Counted from the first letter of the stretch, positions 9,067 to 18,292 are shown. The stretch: 64,000 nucleotides of DNA from Desulfovibrionaceae bacterium (GCA_910575755.1 CAJTFO010000007.1:1-64000); one strand, 5' to 3'. Made by a program: numbers and translations. The notes: generated from the sequence alone by a model not told the origin.

Positions 9067-9501
9067 TCAGTTTTCCTCCTCCGTGGGTTCCGAGTCTGCC
9101 GAGTCAGATCCGACAGGCGCGTGCCAGGTTTCCAGCCCCTGAGGCGGTTCCACAGGCACGGGGAGTTCTTCCTCCTGCCACTGGCCGGGCTGAATCCAGT
9201 AGACATGCAGAGCGGCCAGGCTCTTGTCCACACACAGCAGACGGCCTGTGACGCCGCGCGGCAACAGGGCCGCCGCCTCCTGCACGATTGCGCGGTAGAC
9301 ATGGAGCTGATGCGCTTCAAAGGCGCACTGGCACATCAGCACATCGCCCAGCGGTGTAAAGTCCAGATGCGCGGCGCCGGCCCGCTGCAACACGCCTTCC
9401 AGATCGGCGGTCAGCGCACGTTCCACATCCAGCAGTTCTTCATAGGTCAGGCTTTCATCGTAACTGAACTGCCCGAAAATTTCGCTGCGATTCTTATCCA
9501 T
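9067..9501 (-). CDS. hypothetical protein, acidic C-terminus
   Basis: A 144-residue soluble protein of no family I recognise. It has no signal peptide or membrane segment. The body (residues 15-115) alternates hydrophobic and charged stretches like a small alpha/beta domain, for example YEELLDVERALTADLEGVL. The tail is strongly acidic (SDSADSEPTEEEN). It is a single gene downstream of the tRNA-Leu on the same strand, with an ATG start at 9501. GC content and codon use match the backbone, so it is probably a genuine lineage-specific gene. Confidence 0.65.
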   Translation of the reverse strand: MDKNRSEIFGQFSYDESLTYEELLDVERALTADLEGVLQRAGAAHLDFTPLGDVLMCQCAFEAHQLHVYRAIVQEAAALLPRGVTGRLLCVDKSLAALHVYWIQPGQWQEEELPVPVEPPQGLETWHAPVGSDSADSEPTEEEN

Positions 9502-9689
9502 AGCGGCCTCAATCTGGGGGTTTTATATGTCAAAGTCCGGCATTAGGCAACACGGCGTCCACTTTTTCAAAAAGAGCGCAGTGCATGCGGCGCTGGCCTT
9601 GCCGCTGAAAAGCGGTTATATGCGGAACAGGCCGCGTGCGGCAGTCCTGCTCTGAACTGGCCCTGAACGGGCCCTGAACTGGAGGAAAT

Positions 9690-10160
9690 ATGCGTTTTCG
9701 GGATGCGTGCATATTGGCGTTTTGCCGTCTGGGCGTGGCCGGTCTGGCCCCCAGGGCGCCGGGCACCTGGGGCACGGCGCTGGCCTGCCTGCTGGCCCCT
9801 GTTCTTTTTTTGCCTTTCGGCATGGGCGGGCGGGTTCTGATTTTGCTGCTGCTTTTTGTGCTGGGGGCGCTGGCCGCCACGCGCGCGGAAAGGCTGCTGG
9901 GCCGCAAAGACCCCGGCCAGGTGGTCATTGACGAACTGGTGGGCGTCTGGCTGGTGCTGCTGCCCTTTGCCGAACCGGGGTTCTGGCTGATGGCCGCGGC
10001 CTTTGCCTTTTTTCGCGTGTTCGATATTGCCAAGCCCTGGCCGGTGCGCGCTTCTGAAAGCTGGCTGCCGGACGGCTTCGGGGTCATGCTGGATGATGTG
10101 CTGGCCGGATGCTGGGCCCTGCTCTGTGTGATCCTCCTGCATGGGGTCGGACTGCTCTGA
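9690..10160 (+). CDS. pgpA: phosphatidylglycerophosphatase A
   Basis: A 156-residue membrane enzyme that removes phosphate from phosphatidylglycerol phosphate in phosphatidylglycerol synthesis. Family marks are APRAPGTWGT near residue 27, the metal-binding VIDELVGVW near residue 77, and FRVFDIAKPWP. About four hydrophobic helices are present. A GGAGG stands 6 bases before the ATG. The gene is alone on this strand and convergent with infA. Confidence 0.92.
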   Translation: MRFRDACILAFCRLGVAGLAPRAPGTWGTALACLLAPVLFLPFGMGGRVLILLLLFVLGALAATRAERLLGRKDPGQVVIDELVGVWLVLLPFAEPGFWLMAAAFAFFRVFDIAKPWPVRASESWLPDGFGVMLDDVLAGCWALLCVILLHGVGLL

Positions 10161-10248
10161 GGGGGGCAGCAAAACGCCAGTGGCCCTGTTATGGGCGCAC
10201 AAAAGCGATCCGGCTGACAGCCGGAAAAATGAGAAGGGAGAAAGGAAG

Positions 10249-10266
10249 CGCCGCGCCCGGCGTTTT
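10249..10266 (+). terminator. weak stem-loop and T run after pgpA
   Basis: A 5-base-pair CGCCG/CGGCG stem is followed by TTTT on the plus strand, in the space between convergent pgpA and infA. It is short, so termination is only a possibility. Confidence 0.35.
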
Positions 10267-10483
10267 ACTTCATGCGATAGGTGATGCGGCCACGCGTGAG
10301 GTCATAGGGGGAAAGCTCCACCTTGACGCGGTCGCCAGGCAGGATGCGGATGTAAAATTTACGCATTTTGCCGGAAATATGGGCCAGCACTTCGTGGCCG
10401 TTTTCCAGCTCCACGCGAAACATGGCGTTGGGCAGGGCTTCCTGCACCACGCCGTCAACTTCTATGGAACCTTCCTTAGCCAT
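10265..10483 (-). CDS. infA: translation initiation factor IF-1
   Basis: A 72-residue S1-like OB-fold protein that binds the A site of the 30S subunit during initiation. The sequence [19 protein letters not shown] through GRITYRMK is typical and full length. The start at 10483 is fixed by a GGAGG 8 bases upstream; an 11-residue extension is open but has no support. It is a single gene, convergent with pgpA. Confidence 0.96.
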   Translation of the reverse strand: MAKEGSIEVDGVVQEALPNAMFRVELENGHEVLAHISGKMRKFYIRILPGDRVKVELSPYDLTRGRITYRMK

Positions 10484-10555
10484 GGGGCCTCCGTAAAAAA
10501 TGTGTATAAACGGCAAATACCTTCACAGAAAAGACCGCGCCTGTCAACCGGCGTT

Positions 10556-11350
10556 TCAGGCGCGCTCTTGCCTGTCCGGCGTGACGTCCTTGCGCAGGAG
10601 CAGCCACAGCCCGACCAGAATCAGCGGCAGGCAGAGCGCCTGTCCCATGGTCAGCCAGCCGAAGGCCAGGTAGCCCAGCTGAGCGTCGGGCACGCGCACG
10701 AATTCCACCAGGAAGCGGAACAGTCCGTAGCCCAGGGCGAACAGACCGGACACCGCGCCGGGCTTGCGTGGTTTGCCGGAATAGAGCCAGACCATGACAA
10801 ACAGCGCCAGCCCTTCCAGAAGCGCTTCATAGAGCTGGGAAGGGTGGCGCGGGTACGGGCCGCCGCCGGGAAAGACCACGGCCCAGGGCGCGTCGCTGAC
10901 CTTGCCCCAGAGTTCGCCGTTGATGAAGTTGCCCAGACGTCCGAAAAAAAGGCCCTGCGGAACCAGCGGAGCCACAAAGTCCGAAACTTCCAGAAAGGAT
11001 TTCTTGCGGCTGCGCGCGAAGAGCCAGAAGGCCCCCAGCACGCCCAGCAGGCCGCCGTGGAAGGACATGCCGCCGTTCCAGATGCGCAGGATTTCCATGG
11101 GGTCATGGATATAGGCCGGAAGGTCGTAAAAGAGCACATAGCCCAGACGCCCGCCAAGAATGATGCCCAGCATGACGCAGGTCAGCAGGTCATCCACATC
11201 GGCGGGCCGCCAGGCGGAACCGGGACGCGACGCCCGCCAGCGCCCCAGAGCCCAGCCCACGGCAAAGCCGATGAGGTACATGAGGCCGTACCAGCGCAGC
11301 TGAAGACTGCCGATGGAAATGGCAACGGGATCAATGGACGGCGCAATCAT
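10556..11350 (-). CDS. lgt: prolipoprotein diacylglyceryl transferase
   Basis: A 264-residue inner-membrane enzyme that transfers diacylglycerol from phosphatidylglycerol to the lipobox cysteine of prolipoproteins. About seven membrane helices are present, and the Lgt signature [13 protein letters not shown] lies near residue 135, with [11 protein letters not shown] near the N-terminus. The ATG at 11350 overlaps the moaC stop in an ATGA arrangement, so translation is coupled to moaC. A predicted lipoprotein substrate is encoded nearby at 13111-13470. Confidence 0.94.
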   Translation of the reverse strand: MIAPSIDPVAISIGSLQLRWYGLMYLIGFAVGWALGRWRASRPGSAWRPADVDDLLTCVMLGIILGGRLGYVLFYDLPAYIHDPMEILRIWNGGMSFHGGLLGVLGAFWLFARSRKKSFLEVSDFVAPLVPQGLFFGRLGNFINGELWGKVSDAPWAVVFPGGGPYPRHPSQLYEALLEGLALFVMVWLYSGKPRKPGAVSGLFALGYGLFRFLVEFVRVPDAQLGYLAFGWLTMGQALCLPLILVGLWLLLRKDVTPDRQERA

Positions 11351-11838
11351 GCGGGCAGTTCCGAAGCGTTGAATTCTCCGCTTTTGCCGCCGCTCTTGTG
11401 CAGCAGCCGCACGCGGCTGATGACGATGTCGCGCTGTACGGCCTTGCACATGTCATAGATGATGGCCGCGGCGCTCTGGGCCGCCACAATGGCTTCCATT
11501 TCCACGCCGGTGTTGCCTGTGACGCGCGCTTCGGCTTCAATGCGCACCTGCGGCGGCGTGTCGCGCACTTCAAAACGGATGTCCGCGTAACTCAGGTTCA
11601 GGCTGTGGCAGAGCGGAATAATCTGGCTGGCGCGCTTGGCCGCCATGATGCCGCCGATTTTGGCGCAGGCCAGCACATCGCCCTTGGGCAAGGCCGATTG
11701 CCTGAGCAGCTCCAGGGTGGCCGGGGCCAGTTCCACCACGGCCTCGGCAATGGCCACGCGCTTGCTGGGGACTTTGGCCCCCACGTCCACCATGCGTACA
11801 TTGCCCTGGGCATCCAGATGGGAAAAAGCATCTTTCAT
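11347..11838 (-). CDS. moaC: cyclic pyranopterin monophosphate synthase
   Basis: A 163-residue enzyme of molybdopterin synthesis that completes formation of cyclic pyranopterin monophosphate after MoaA. The conserved blocks are [32 protein letters not shown] and [13 protein letters not shown]-like sequence. The start at MKDAFSHLD (11838) has an AAAGAG about 9 bases upstream; ATGs at 11847 and 11880 are open alternatives. It overlaps lgt. It would supply pterin for molybdenum and tungsten enzymes, including the aldehyde oxidoreductase encoded at 6948. Confidence 0.94.
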   Translation of the reverse strand: MKDAFSHLDAQGNVRMVDVGAKVPSKRVAIAEAVVELAPATLELLRQSALPKGDVLACAKIGGIMAAKRASQIIPLCHSLNLSYADIRFEVRDTPPQVRIEAEARVTGNTGVEMEAIVAAQSAAAIIYDMCKAVQRDIVISRVRLLHKSGGKSGEFNASELPA

Positions 11839-11979
11839 ACGGTTCATCTCTTTGGGGAGAATGTATTGTGCCGGCTCCATAAAATGACGCCGCGTCTATT
11901 GAGACGGTTTCCGCCACATACTGCAAGTCGGGCGCGGATGCAAGCAACCGGGAGGCGGCCATGTACGCCGCTGTGTTTT

Positions 11980-13104
11980 TCAGCGCAGTCCCGTCAGCCA
12001 CTGGGCGAGGGTGGGGGGATGGGGAGGGCGCGGCCGCTGCCAGTGCGAGTCGCGTTTACTGTCTGAAAAACGCAGACGTTCGCGCAGCAGGAGCGGATCC
12101 CGGTTTGCCGCGCCGGGCGCGGTTTTCGCCGGAGCGCATTCCACCATGAGCTGGAAAGGAACATCCGCATGCGGACGCAGGGCCATGATTCTGCGTACAA
12201 AGGCCAGGCCGCTGCCAAAGCGCAAATCGTAAAATAAAAGAGTCTGCGCGTCCCGCACATCTGAAGGCGCTTGCGGCGCGTCTCCGGCCCGCAAGGGAGA
12301 CATGACCGGCAGCAGCGTGAACTGAAAAAACGATTGGCAGGCGACAGACTGGCGGGAAAAAGCCGCGATCAGCGCAGGGGGCGCGGCCTGATGGGCTGTT
12401 TCGGGCGCGCGCGGTCGCCCCAGCGCGTCCAGACTCTGCTCTTTTACCTGCATGCCGTGCGGGCTTTGCTCTTCAAACAGCACCCGCCAGAAAAAGGGCG
12501 CGAAGGCGTCGGGCAGCACGGTCAGACGGCTGACCTGACGATGTTCGGCTTCCAGCCGGGCCTCGGCCTGCGCCGCGTGCAGGGCGCTGAAACCCACGCC
12601 CAGAGCCGGATAAATGAAAACCCAGGCCAGGGCCAGAAGCATGAGCGCGCGCCTGCGCCGCCAGCGCCAGACGGCCCAGAGCAGGGGAAGGGTGAGCAGC
12701 AGGTCAATGATAAATACGCCGTTGAGCCGTACCCGCTGGTGCGAGAAGGGCAGAAAAATCATGGTGCCGTAAGTCGTCACCACATCCAGCCAGATATGCA
12801 GCAGCACCATGCCGCAGGCCAGCAGCCAGACCTTGACGAAGCTCCAGCGCCCTGGCGTGGAAGCGCGCCAGAGCGGATAACAGCAGAGAGCCAGCAGCAG
12901 GCCGAGCACGGGCATGCAGGCCAGAGAGTGCGTGATGCCCCGGTGCAGCAACAGAAATTGCAGCGGCGTGGAAGCAAAGAGTATGTCCAGATCGGGCGAG
13001 GCCGCGGCCAGGGCGGCCAGGGGCACGGCCCAACGGCTGGCGGGACGGGACGGCAGGGCCAGCATGGCCACGGCGCCGCTGGCGGCGTGAGTGACGGGAT
13101 CCAT
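11980..13104 (-). CDS. YdjM-like membrane-bound metal-dependent hydrolase family protein
   Basis: A 374-residue protein with an N-terminal domain of the YdjM/DUF457 family. It begins MDPVTHAASG with an early histidine, then SPDLDILF and HRGITHS, the conserved His/Asp residues proposed to bind metal, followed by four to five membrane helices up to about residue 195. The remaining 180 residues form a soluble, presumably periplasmic, domain I do not recognise. The enzymatic activity of the family is not established. It lies 6 bases downstream of a lipoprotein gene and is probably co-transcribed with it. Confidence 0.75.
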   Translation of the reverse strand: MDPVTHAASGAVAMLALPSRPASRWAVPLAALAAASPDLDILFASTPLQFLLLHRGITHSLACMPVLGLLLALCCYPLWRASTPGRWSFVKVWLLACGMVLLHIWLDVVTTYGTMIFLPFSHQRVRLNGVFIIDLLLTLPLLWAVWRWRRRRALMLLALAWVFIYPALGVGFSALHAAQAEARLEAEHRQVSRLTVLPDAFAPFFWRVLFEEQSPHGMQVKEQSLDALGRPRAPETAHQAAPPALIAAFSRQSVACQSFFQFTLLPVMSPLRAGDAPQAPSDVRDAQTLLFYDLRFGSGLAFVRRIMALRPHADVPFQLMVECAPAKTAPGAANRDPLLLRERLRFSDSKRDSHWQRPRPPHPPTLAQWLTGLR

Positions 13105-13110
13105 AAACGT

Positions 13111-13470
13111 CTATTGCCGGAAGGGGCTGCGCTGTTTGGGCACGGCCCTGTAGGCCGGATCCTCGGGCGCGGGCTGGCCGCCGGTCAGTCTCCTGAACTG
13201 GTTGATCCGCCAGTCCTGCACGCGATACATGACATCCGGCTGGTTGTAATAATAGAGCATGCGCTGGGTATTGTTTGTTCCGGTCATGGGATAGCGCATC
13301 TGTTCCGCTGAAGAGAGCGCCGCGCCGCGTTCTTCATCCGAGGAGGAACCCGCGCCGATGTCCCTGGGGCCGCACCCCGCCAGGGCCAGCCCGGCCAGCA
13401 GCGCCGTCAGGAACAGAGCCGCCAGCCTTGCCGGAAGGGCGGCACGGATATATTCCGCCATCGTCTTCAT
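13111..13470 (-). CDS. small predicted lipoprotein
   Basis: A 119-residue protein with a hydrophobic signal segment and lipobox LALAGC near residue 32, followed by GPRDIGAGSSS, so it should be diacylglycerated and anchored in a membrane. The mature part carries MRYPMTGTNNTQRMLYYYNQ and ends basic, with no domain I can name. ATG codons at 13470 and 13461 both fit; a longer start at 13590 would bury the signal peptide and overlap thiF, so I reject it. It is followed closely by the YdjM-like gene. Confidence 0.7.
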   Translation of the reverse strand: MKTMAEYIRAALPARLAALFLTALLAGLALAGCGPRDIGAGSSSDEERGAALSSAEQMRYPMTGTNNTQRMLYYYNQPDVMYRVQDWRINQFRRLTGGQPAPEDPAYRAVPKQRSPFRQ

Positions 13471-13567
13471 GGAATCAGTATAGGCATGTTCCGGGCGTCC
13501 GGCAAGGGGCGGCATGCGCGCTTGCACATGCAGACGCGCAGCCTTCATAAATCCGTGCCGCCTTGTC

Positions 13568-14176
13568 CTATTCGTCCGCTCCCAGCACAAACTCCAGCAC
13601 GGCGTCGGCCAGCAGGGCGGCGGCTTCGGTCACGCGCGGGGCCAGGGGCGGGGCGGTGAGGACGTCTGTGCTGAAATCCCCCACCAGGGTCAGACGCCCC
13701 AGGCGGCGTTTCTGCATGGCCGGGCCCCCGTAGCCGCCCATGCCCGATGCGCTGGCCACCATGTGCCCGCCCAGCAGGGCGTGTTCCACCAGCATGGTTT
13801 TGGCCTCGGCGTCGTCCAGAGCCTCCACCCAGATGGGGCAGGCGGGCAGGATGTCCGGCAGGTTGGCCGGGCACAGGCGCAGACGACGCGCCTCCACCCG
13901 CATGTCCGGATTCAGCTCGCGCAGCAGATCCGCCAGGGCTTCCACCTTGGGTCTGCCCAGATGGCGCGGCCAGTATTGCTGGCGGTTGAGGTTGGAGGGC
14001 TCCACCACGTCGTGATCCAGCAGCAGCATATCTTCTATGCCGCAGCGCGCCAGCATGAGCGCCGCGTTGGAACCCAGGCCCCCGGCGCCGGCCAGACCCA
14101 CGCGCGCGGCGCGCAGCCTGTCCAGTTGTTCCGGCAAAAGATAACGGCCCAGGCCGTCACGCAGACTGTTGGCCAT
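13568..14176 (-). CDS. thiF: sulfur-carrier adenylyltransferase ThiF (short form)
   Basis: A 202-residue E1-like enzyme that adenylates the C-terminal glycine of ThiS using ATP. The nucleotide-binding loop GLAGAGGLGSN is near residue 27, and LNRQQY follows with the conserved arginine. It lacks the zinc-cysteine tail of longer E. coli-type ThiF, as do other short ThiF proteins encoded with thiH in anaerobes. It is the last gene of the thiS-thiG-thiH-thiF run, 19 bases after thiH, so it should be under the TPP riboswitch. Confidence 0.9.
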   Translation of the reverse strand: MANSLRDGLGRYLLPEQLDRLRAARVGLAGAGGLGSNAALMLARCGIEDMLLLDHDVVEPSNLNRQQYWPRHLGRPKVEALADLLRELNPDMRVEARRLRLCPANLPDILPACPIWVEALDDAEAKTMLVEHALLGGHMVASASGMGGYGGPAMQKRRLGRLTLVGDFSTDVLTAPPLAPRVTEAAALLADAVLEFVLGADE

Positions 14177-14195
14177 AGTCCTGCTCCGGGCGGGG

Positions 14196-15311
14196 TCAGG
14201 CCGCCGGGTCTTCCCAGTCCTTGAGCACGGCCTGATAACCGTTGGCCGCCAGAGCGGCGGTCATCTCCGCAAGGCTGCGGCGGTCGGTGATTTCAAACTG
14301 GCCGGGATTGTGCTTGTCCTCCGTGGCTCTGCCGCCCACAGCCGTGGACACGCCCGCGGATACGCGGGTGACGCCCAGCGGCACCAGATGGTCGCGCATG
14401 AAGGCGCTTTCGCGGCTGGAGCAGGTGATGCCCGCGCGCGGCAGAAAACAGCGCAGGGCCGTGACGTACTGCGCCAGATGCCGGTCGTCCACGGCGTGCT
14501 GCACGTCAAATTCGCCTTCGTGCGGGCAGATGCGCGGAATGGACACGCTCACGTCCACGCCGGGAAAGTGGCGTTGCAGCCACCAGGCGTGCAGACCTGT
14601 GCAGAAGGCGTCCTGCTCGAAGGATTCCAGACCCAGCAGCGCGCCCAGTCCCAGAGAGCGCATGCCCGCGCGCGCCGCGCGTTCCGGCGCGTTGAGCCGG
14701 AAGCCGTAGTCGTGCTTGGGGCCCACGGGATGCAGCCAGGCATAGAGTTCGGGATTGTAGGTCTCCTGAAACATGGTCATGGAGTCCACGCCCGCCTTGA
14801 TCAGCAGGCTGTATTCCGCCTCGGTGAGCGAGTAGACCTCCACGCCCACGGAGGCGAACAGCGGCTTGATACGCCGCGCCACCGAGGCCATGTACTCCGG
14901 CGAGGAGAGCTTGGGAGCGTCGCCGGTGAGCAGCAGCACATGCTGAAAGCCCATGTCGGCGATGGCCCTGGCCTCGGCATAGGCTTCGTCCACGCTGAGA
15001 TGGCGGCGGGCCTGCTTGTTTTTGGCGTTGAAGCCGCAGTAGCGGCACTGGTTGGTGCAGACGTCCGAAATGTACAGCGGGGTGAAGATGTTCACGGCCC
15101 GCCCGAAATAACGCAGGGTCAGATCATGCGCCTTGCGGGCCATGCCTTCAAGATGCTCCCCGGCTGCGGGAGAGAGAAGGGTCAGAAAATCGGCGGGTTG
15201 CAGCGTGTCTTTGTTCAGCGCGGCCAGCACCTTGTCCGATGTGGCCCGGGCCACGCCCTGGGCCCGGCGTTCAGCGGGCCAGGACTGCAAAAAATTCTGA
15301 AAATTTTCCAT
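14196..15311 (-). CDS. thiH: 2-iminoacetate synthase (radical SAM, tyrosine lyase)
   Basis: A 371-residue radical SAM enzyme that cleaves tyrosine to dehydroglycine (2-iminoacetate) and p-cresol for thiazole formation under anaerobic conditions. The 4Fe-4S motif is CTNQCRYC near residue 85, with a C-terminal ThiH domain containing RICPHEGEF and ASRESAFMRD-like sequence. Normal length. It lies between thiG and thiF in the riboswitch-controlled operon. Confidence 0.94.
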   Translation of the reverse strand: MENFQNFLQSWPAERRAQGVARATSDKVLAALNKDTLQPADFLTLLSPAAGEHLEGMARKAHDLTLRYFGRAVNIFTPLYISDVCTNQCRYCGFNAKNKQARRHLSVDEAYAEARAIADMGFQHVLLLTGDAPKLSSPEYMASVARRIKPLFASVGVEVYSLTEAEYSLLIKAGVDSMTMFQETYNPELYAWLHPVGPKHDYGFRLNAPERAARAGMRSLGLGALLGLESFEQDAFCTGLHAWWLQRHFPGVDVSVSIPRICPHEGEFDVQHAVDDRHLAQYVTALRCFLPRAGITCSSRESAFMRDHLVPLGVTRVSAGVSTAVGGRATEDKHNPGQFEITDRRSLAEMTAALAANGYQAVLKDWEDPAA

Positions 15312-15338
15312 CTGCGCGGTCCTTGTGAAAAAAATGCC

Positions 15339-16109
15339 CTAGCGCAAAAAGCCCGTCAGCGGCGAGGAGGCTTCCGCGCCCTCGCCCCGCGCCCTGACCG
15401 CGCCCGCGCCCGCCAGCCAGGCGTTGCGTCCGGCCTCCACGGCGGCCCTGAAGGCCGCGCCCATGCGCACGGGATCGTCGGCCGAGGCGATGGCCGTGTT
15501 CACCAGGCAGGCCGCCGCGCCCATTTCCATGGCCTCGCAGGCCTGGGAGGGGCGGCCGATGCCCGCGTCCACCACCACGGGCAGATCCAGTTCCTCAATG
15601 AGAATGGCGATCATTTCCCTGGTGCGCAGGCCCCGGTTGGTGCCGATGGGCGCGCCCAGCGGCATGACCGCCGCAGCCCCGGCCTCCACGCAGGCGCGGG
15701 CCACATACAGATCGGGATTGATGTAGGGCAGGACGGTGAAGCCTTCCCTGGCCAGCACTTCCGTGGCTTTGGCGGTTTCATAGCCGTCGGGCAGAAGGTG
15801 GCGGGCGTCGGAAATGACTTCGATTTTGACCCAGTCGCCGCAGCCCGCGGCGCGGGCCAGACGGGCCAGGCGCACGGCCTCGTCCGCCGTGCGCGCGCCA
15901 GAGGTGTTGGGCAGCAGGCGCATGCTCCGGGGAATGTGGGCCGTAATGCCCTGCTGGCCTTTCTCCACCCGGCGCATGGCCACGGTGATGACCTCCGCGC
16001 CGCATGCCTCGGCCACGGCTGGAATCAGGCTGTCCGCGCTGTATTTGCCCGTGCCGATAAACAGACGGCTTTTCAGGGTCACGCCGCCGACCACAAAGGG
16101 ATCATTCAT
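15339..16109 (-). CDS. thiG: thiazole synthase
   Basis: A 256-residue TIM-barrel enzyme that joins deoxyxylulose phosphate, dehydroglycine and ThiS-bound sulfur to make the thiazole phosphate. The Schiff-base lysine lies in WVKIEVISD near residue 92, and phosphate-binding [11 protein letters not shown] comes later. The start at [10 protein letters not shown] (16109) gives normal family length. It follows thiS by 56 bases. Confidence 0.95.
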   Translation of the reverse strand: MNDPFVVGGVTLKSRLFIGTGKYSADSLIPAVAEACGAEVITVAMRRVEKGQQGITAHIPRSMRLLPNTSGARTADEAVRLARLARAAGCGDWVKIEVISDARHLLPDGYETAKATEVLAREGFTVLPYINPDLYVARACVEAGAAAVMPLGAPIGTNRGLRTREMIAILIEELDLPVVVDAGIGRPSQACEAMEMGAAACLVNTAIASADDPVRMGAAFRAAVEAGRNAWLAGAGAVRARGEGAEASSPLTGFLR

Positions 16110-16165
16110 GTTTCTCTCCGCCAGACGCTGTTGAACTTGCCGAAAAATAAAAAACGAAGCGCCGT

Positions 16166-16366
16166 TTAACCGCCGCCCACAAACTGCACGATTTCAAGCC
16201 TGTCGCCGTCGCGTAACCGCGTATCCGCGAACGCGACGGCGGGAACAATGTCCCCGTTATGCTCCACTACCACGGTTTTGGGGTCATGCCCGCGCGCGCG
16301 CAGCAGATCCGCCACGCTGACGGCCTCAGCGCAGGTTTCGGTTTCGCCGTTGACGATTACATCCAT
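16166..16366 (-). CDS. thiS: sulfur-carrier protein ThiS
   Basis: A 66-residue beta-grasp protein ending in FVGGG, whose terminal glycine is thiocarboxylated and donates sulfur to the thiazole. The start at MDVIVNGE (16366) is preceded by GGAGG; an upstream extension of 50 codons would run through the riboswitch terminator and is rejected. It is the first gene of the thi operon, 25 bases downstream of the putative terminator. Confidence 0.94.
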   Translation of the reverse strand: MDVIVNGETETCAEAVSVADLLRARGHDPKTVVVEHNGDIVPAVAFADTRLRDGDRLEIVQFVGGG

Positions 16367-16380
16367 GTCACCCCTCCGGA

Positions 16381-16416
16381 GAACAAGAAAGCCCGCAAAC
16401 CGGAATGTCTGCGGGC
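16381..16416 (-). terminator. riboswitch-controlled intrinsic terminator before thiS
   Basis: On the minus strand a 7-base-pair stem GCCCGCA/TGCGGGC (16416-16391) is followed by TTTCTTGTT. It stands between the TPP aptamer and the thiS ribosome-binding site, so ligand-controlled termination is the likely expression platform. The mechanism is inferred from position. Confidence 0.65.
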
Positions 16417-16443
16417 GAGCGCGAACCTGCGGCGGCAGGTCGG

Positions 16444-16577
16444 CCAGCTTCCCTTCGTCAGCACTATCTGCGTCAGGTGCAGAGCCGCTTTTGAAATGGC
16501 AGCATTTCAAAAGCAAAATGCTCTAGGGGTCAGGGCGCGCACACCCTTTCTCAGCCGTGGCAGGCTCCCCCAGCCGG
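16444..16577 (-). promoter_or_regulatory. TPP riboswitch with a palindromic repeat in the P2/P4 junction
   Basis: On the minus strand the P1 halves CCGGCT (16577-16572) and AGCTGG (16449-16444) pair over 6 bases. The conserved core follows: GGCTGAGA after a short P3, a P3a-like GGG/CCC hairpin, then GACCC, and later ACCTGA and GAAGGGAAGC of the P4/P5 arm. These are the hallmarks of a thiamine-pyrophosphate aptamer upstream of thiS. Between GACCC and ACCTGA the usual few bases are replaced by a 44-base palindromic repeat (16481-16524), which belongs to a family dispersed in this window. Confidence 0.85.
16481..16524. repeat. palindromic repeat, family A, copy inside the TPP riboswitch
   Basis: The arms are AGAGCCGCTTTTGAAATG and CATTTCAAAAGCAAAATGCTCT-like sequence, nearly self-complementary over about 18 bases. 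The same core TTTGAAATG/CATTTCAAAA recurs at 39866-39912, 41972-41999 and, in half form, at 50632-50675. It sits exactly in the junction of the riboswitch. Confidence 0.85.
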
Positions 16578-16939
16578 GAAAAAACGATAGTCCCGGCGCG
16601 GCAAGAATGCAAGAGGTCTTGTGCGGGGCTGGCAGACTGAGGCATCCAAAACCAGCCATCCTGGCAATCGCATGGGCAGACGTATCCAGTTGAGATTATT
16701 GAATGCACATTTTCAAGGCAGTGAAATTTCACTATGTTGACGGGGATCAGCAATTGCCCTGTCCAGCATCCGCCTGCGCTTGCCAAAGCGCCCAAAGGGC
16801 GTTATGTATATCGCCCCTGTCTGATATTCCCTTCAGACAGGATAAAAATTGCGCGGCGTCCGTAAAGGTCAGGCCCTGCCGGTCAGCCCGGCGACAGGCC
16901 GCTGAAGCCAGGTCCGGCCGGCCGCGACGAGGTTTTGCC
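16578..16939. other. intergenic region between thiS leader and rpmE
   Basis: About 360 bases hold the promoter region of the leftward thi operon and of the rightward rpmE gene. Visible elements are a perfect 12-base palindrome GTGAAATTTCAC at 16721-16732, a TTGACG at 16737 without a convincing -10 partner, and an 8-base-pair stem CCTGTCTG/CAGACAGG at 16816-16841 in the probable rpmE leader. No gene is supported. Confidence 0.4.
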
Positions 16940-17152
16940 ATGAAAAAAGATATTCATCCCAAAGTGTTCAAGGCCACCATTACCTGCGCCTGCGGTCATG
17001 AAGAGCAGGTGCTCTCCACCAAGGGTGAACAGATTCATGTGGAAGTCTGCTCCGCCTGTCATCCCTTTTTCACCGGCAAGCAGCGCTTCCTGGACACGGC
17101 CGGCCGCATTGACCGCTTCCGTAAAAAGTACGCCAAGTTTGAACAGAAGTAA
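16940..17152 (+). CDS. rpmE: 50S ribosomal protein L31 (zinc-binding type)
   Basis: A 70-residue L31 that starts [19 protein letters not shown] and has the zinc-ligand pattern CXC near residue 16 and CXXC near residue 37 (CSAC), so it is the C+ form. The start at 16940 is preceded by an ACGAGG about 8 bases upstream; the longer open frame has no support. It is followed immediately by the DUF1385 gene and then prfA, a common arrangement. Confidence 0.95.
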   Translation: MKKDIHPKVFKATITCACGHEEQVLSTKGEQIHVEVCSACHPFFTGKQRFLDTAGRIDRFRKKYAKFEQK

Positions 17153-18182
17153 GCGCAACCACAGCGGACGCCAGCGTCTGGCCCCGCCGCCGGGGCTGCT
17201 GCCTGGCCTGCTGGCTTTTTTGCCCCGCCTGACGGCTGACTGTCCCTCCGTGGGCGGGCAGGCCGTCATGGAGGGGGTGATGATGCGCAATGGAGACGCC
17301 TACGGTCTGGCCGTGCGTCGTCCGGACGGCAGCATTCGCGCCCAGCGCCTGCCTTGGTTTTCCCTGACCCGCCGGGCCTGGCTCAAAAAAACTTTTGTGC
17401 GGGGTTTTCCCATTCTGCTGGAAACCCTGGTCAACGGCATCCAGGCGTTGAACCGCTCGGTGGAAGCCGCGGCCCAGAGCGGGGAGGAAGAACTGTCCGG
17501 CTGGCATCTGGCCCTGAGTCTGGGCCTGGCTCTGCTCATGGCTATCGCCCTTTTTGTGGTGGCCCCGCATCTGCTCTCGCTGGTCATGCTCTGGCTGCAT
17601 CTGGGCGGCGATGTGGAAGGGCTCTCCTTTCACATCTGGGACGGCTTTTTCAAGTGCTGCATTTTCATGGGCTACATCCGCGCGATCTCTTATGTGCCGG
17701 ATATCCGGCGTGTATTTCAGTATCATGGGGCCGAGCACAAGACCATCCATGCTTTTGAGGCCGGGGGCGAGGTCAGCGCGGCCAGCGCCGCGGGCATGAG
17801 CCGTCTGCACCCCCGTTGCGGCACAACCTTCCTGCTGTTTGTGATCTGCATTTCCATCATCCTGCATGCGGTGCTGGTTCCCCTGCTGCTGATGATTCAC
17901 ACGCCGCAGAGCATGGCGGCCAAGCATGCCCTGACTGTTTCCTTCAAACTTTTGCTCATGGCGCCCATCAGCGCTCTGGCCTATGAGCTGATCCGCTACG
18001 CGGCGCGCATGCCCGACGGCTTCTGGGCCACGCTGCTGCGGGCGCCGGGGCTGACCCTGCAACGCCTGACCACCTATGAGCCGGATCAGGAACAACTGGA
18101 CGTGGCCATAGTGGCGTTGCGCGAGGCTCTGGGGCCGGATGCCGGGGCGAGAATTCACACCGTGCCTTATTCCGAAGGCTGA
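17139..18182 (+). CDS. DUF1385 family membrane protein (YqhQ-like)
   Basis: About 347 residues of the DUF1385 family. The family signature [15 protein letters not shown] lies near residue 38, several membrane helices occupy the middle, and [15 protein letters not shown] with [12 protein letters not shown] are the conserved His/Cys-containing blocks. The molecular function is unknown; the genes often sit between rpmE and prfA as here. The start is uncertain: a TTG at 17139 overlapping rpmE by 14 bases gives the N-terminus NRSKRNHSG, while a GTG at 17250 begins exactly at the signature. No ATG fits. Confidence 0.8.
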   Translation: MNRSKRNHSGRQRLAPPPGLLPGLLAFLPRLTADCPSVGGQAVMEGVMMRNGDAYGLAVRRPDGSIRAQRLPWFSLTRRAWLKKTFVRGFPILLETLVNGIQALNRSVEAAAQSGEEELSGWHLALSLGLALLMAIALFVVAPHLLSLVMLWLHLGGDVEGLSFHIWDGFFKCCIFMGYIRAISYVPDIRRVFQYHGAEHKTIHAFEAGGEVSAASAAGMSRLHPRCGTTFLLFVICISIILHAVLVPLLLMIHTPQSMAAKHALTVSFKLLLMAPISALAYELIRYAARMPDGFWATLLRAPGLTLQRLTTYEPDQEQLDVAIVALREALGPDAGARIHTVPYSEG

Positions 18183-18292
18183 TCTTTATTCCAAGACGCC
18201 GGATCCTGCGGATTGCCCCGTCTGGGGCGCGTCTGTGACGGCTGTTGTCATTTCTTTCATTTTTTGCGCAGCTTGCGTGCCGGAGTTCGCAT

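Noticed and set aside
16721-16742. GTGAAATTTCAC palindrome next to TTGACG as a regulated rpmE promoter
   Set aside because: The palindrome is perfect, but no -10 element follows at proper spacing and no repressor is suggested by context. I mention it only as part of the intergenic description.
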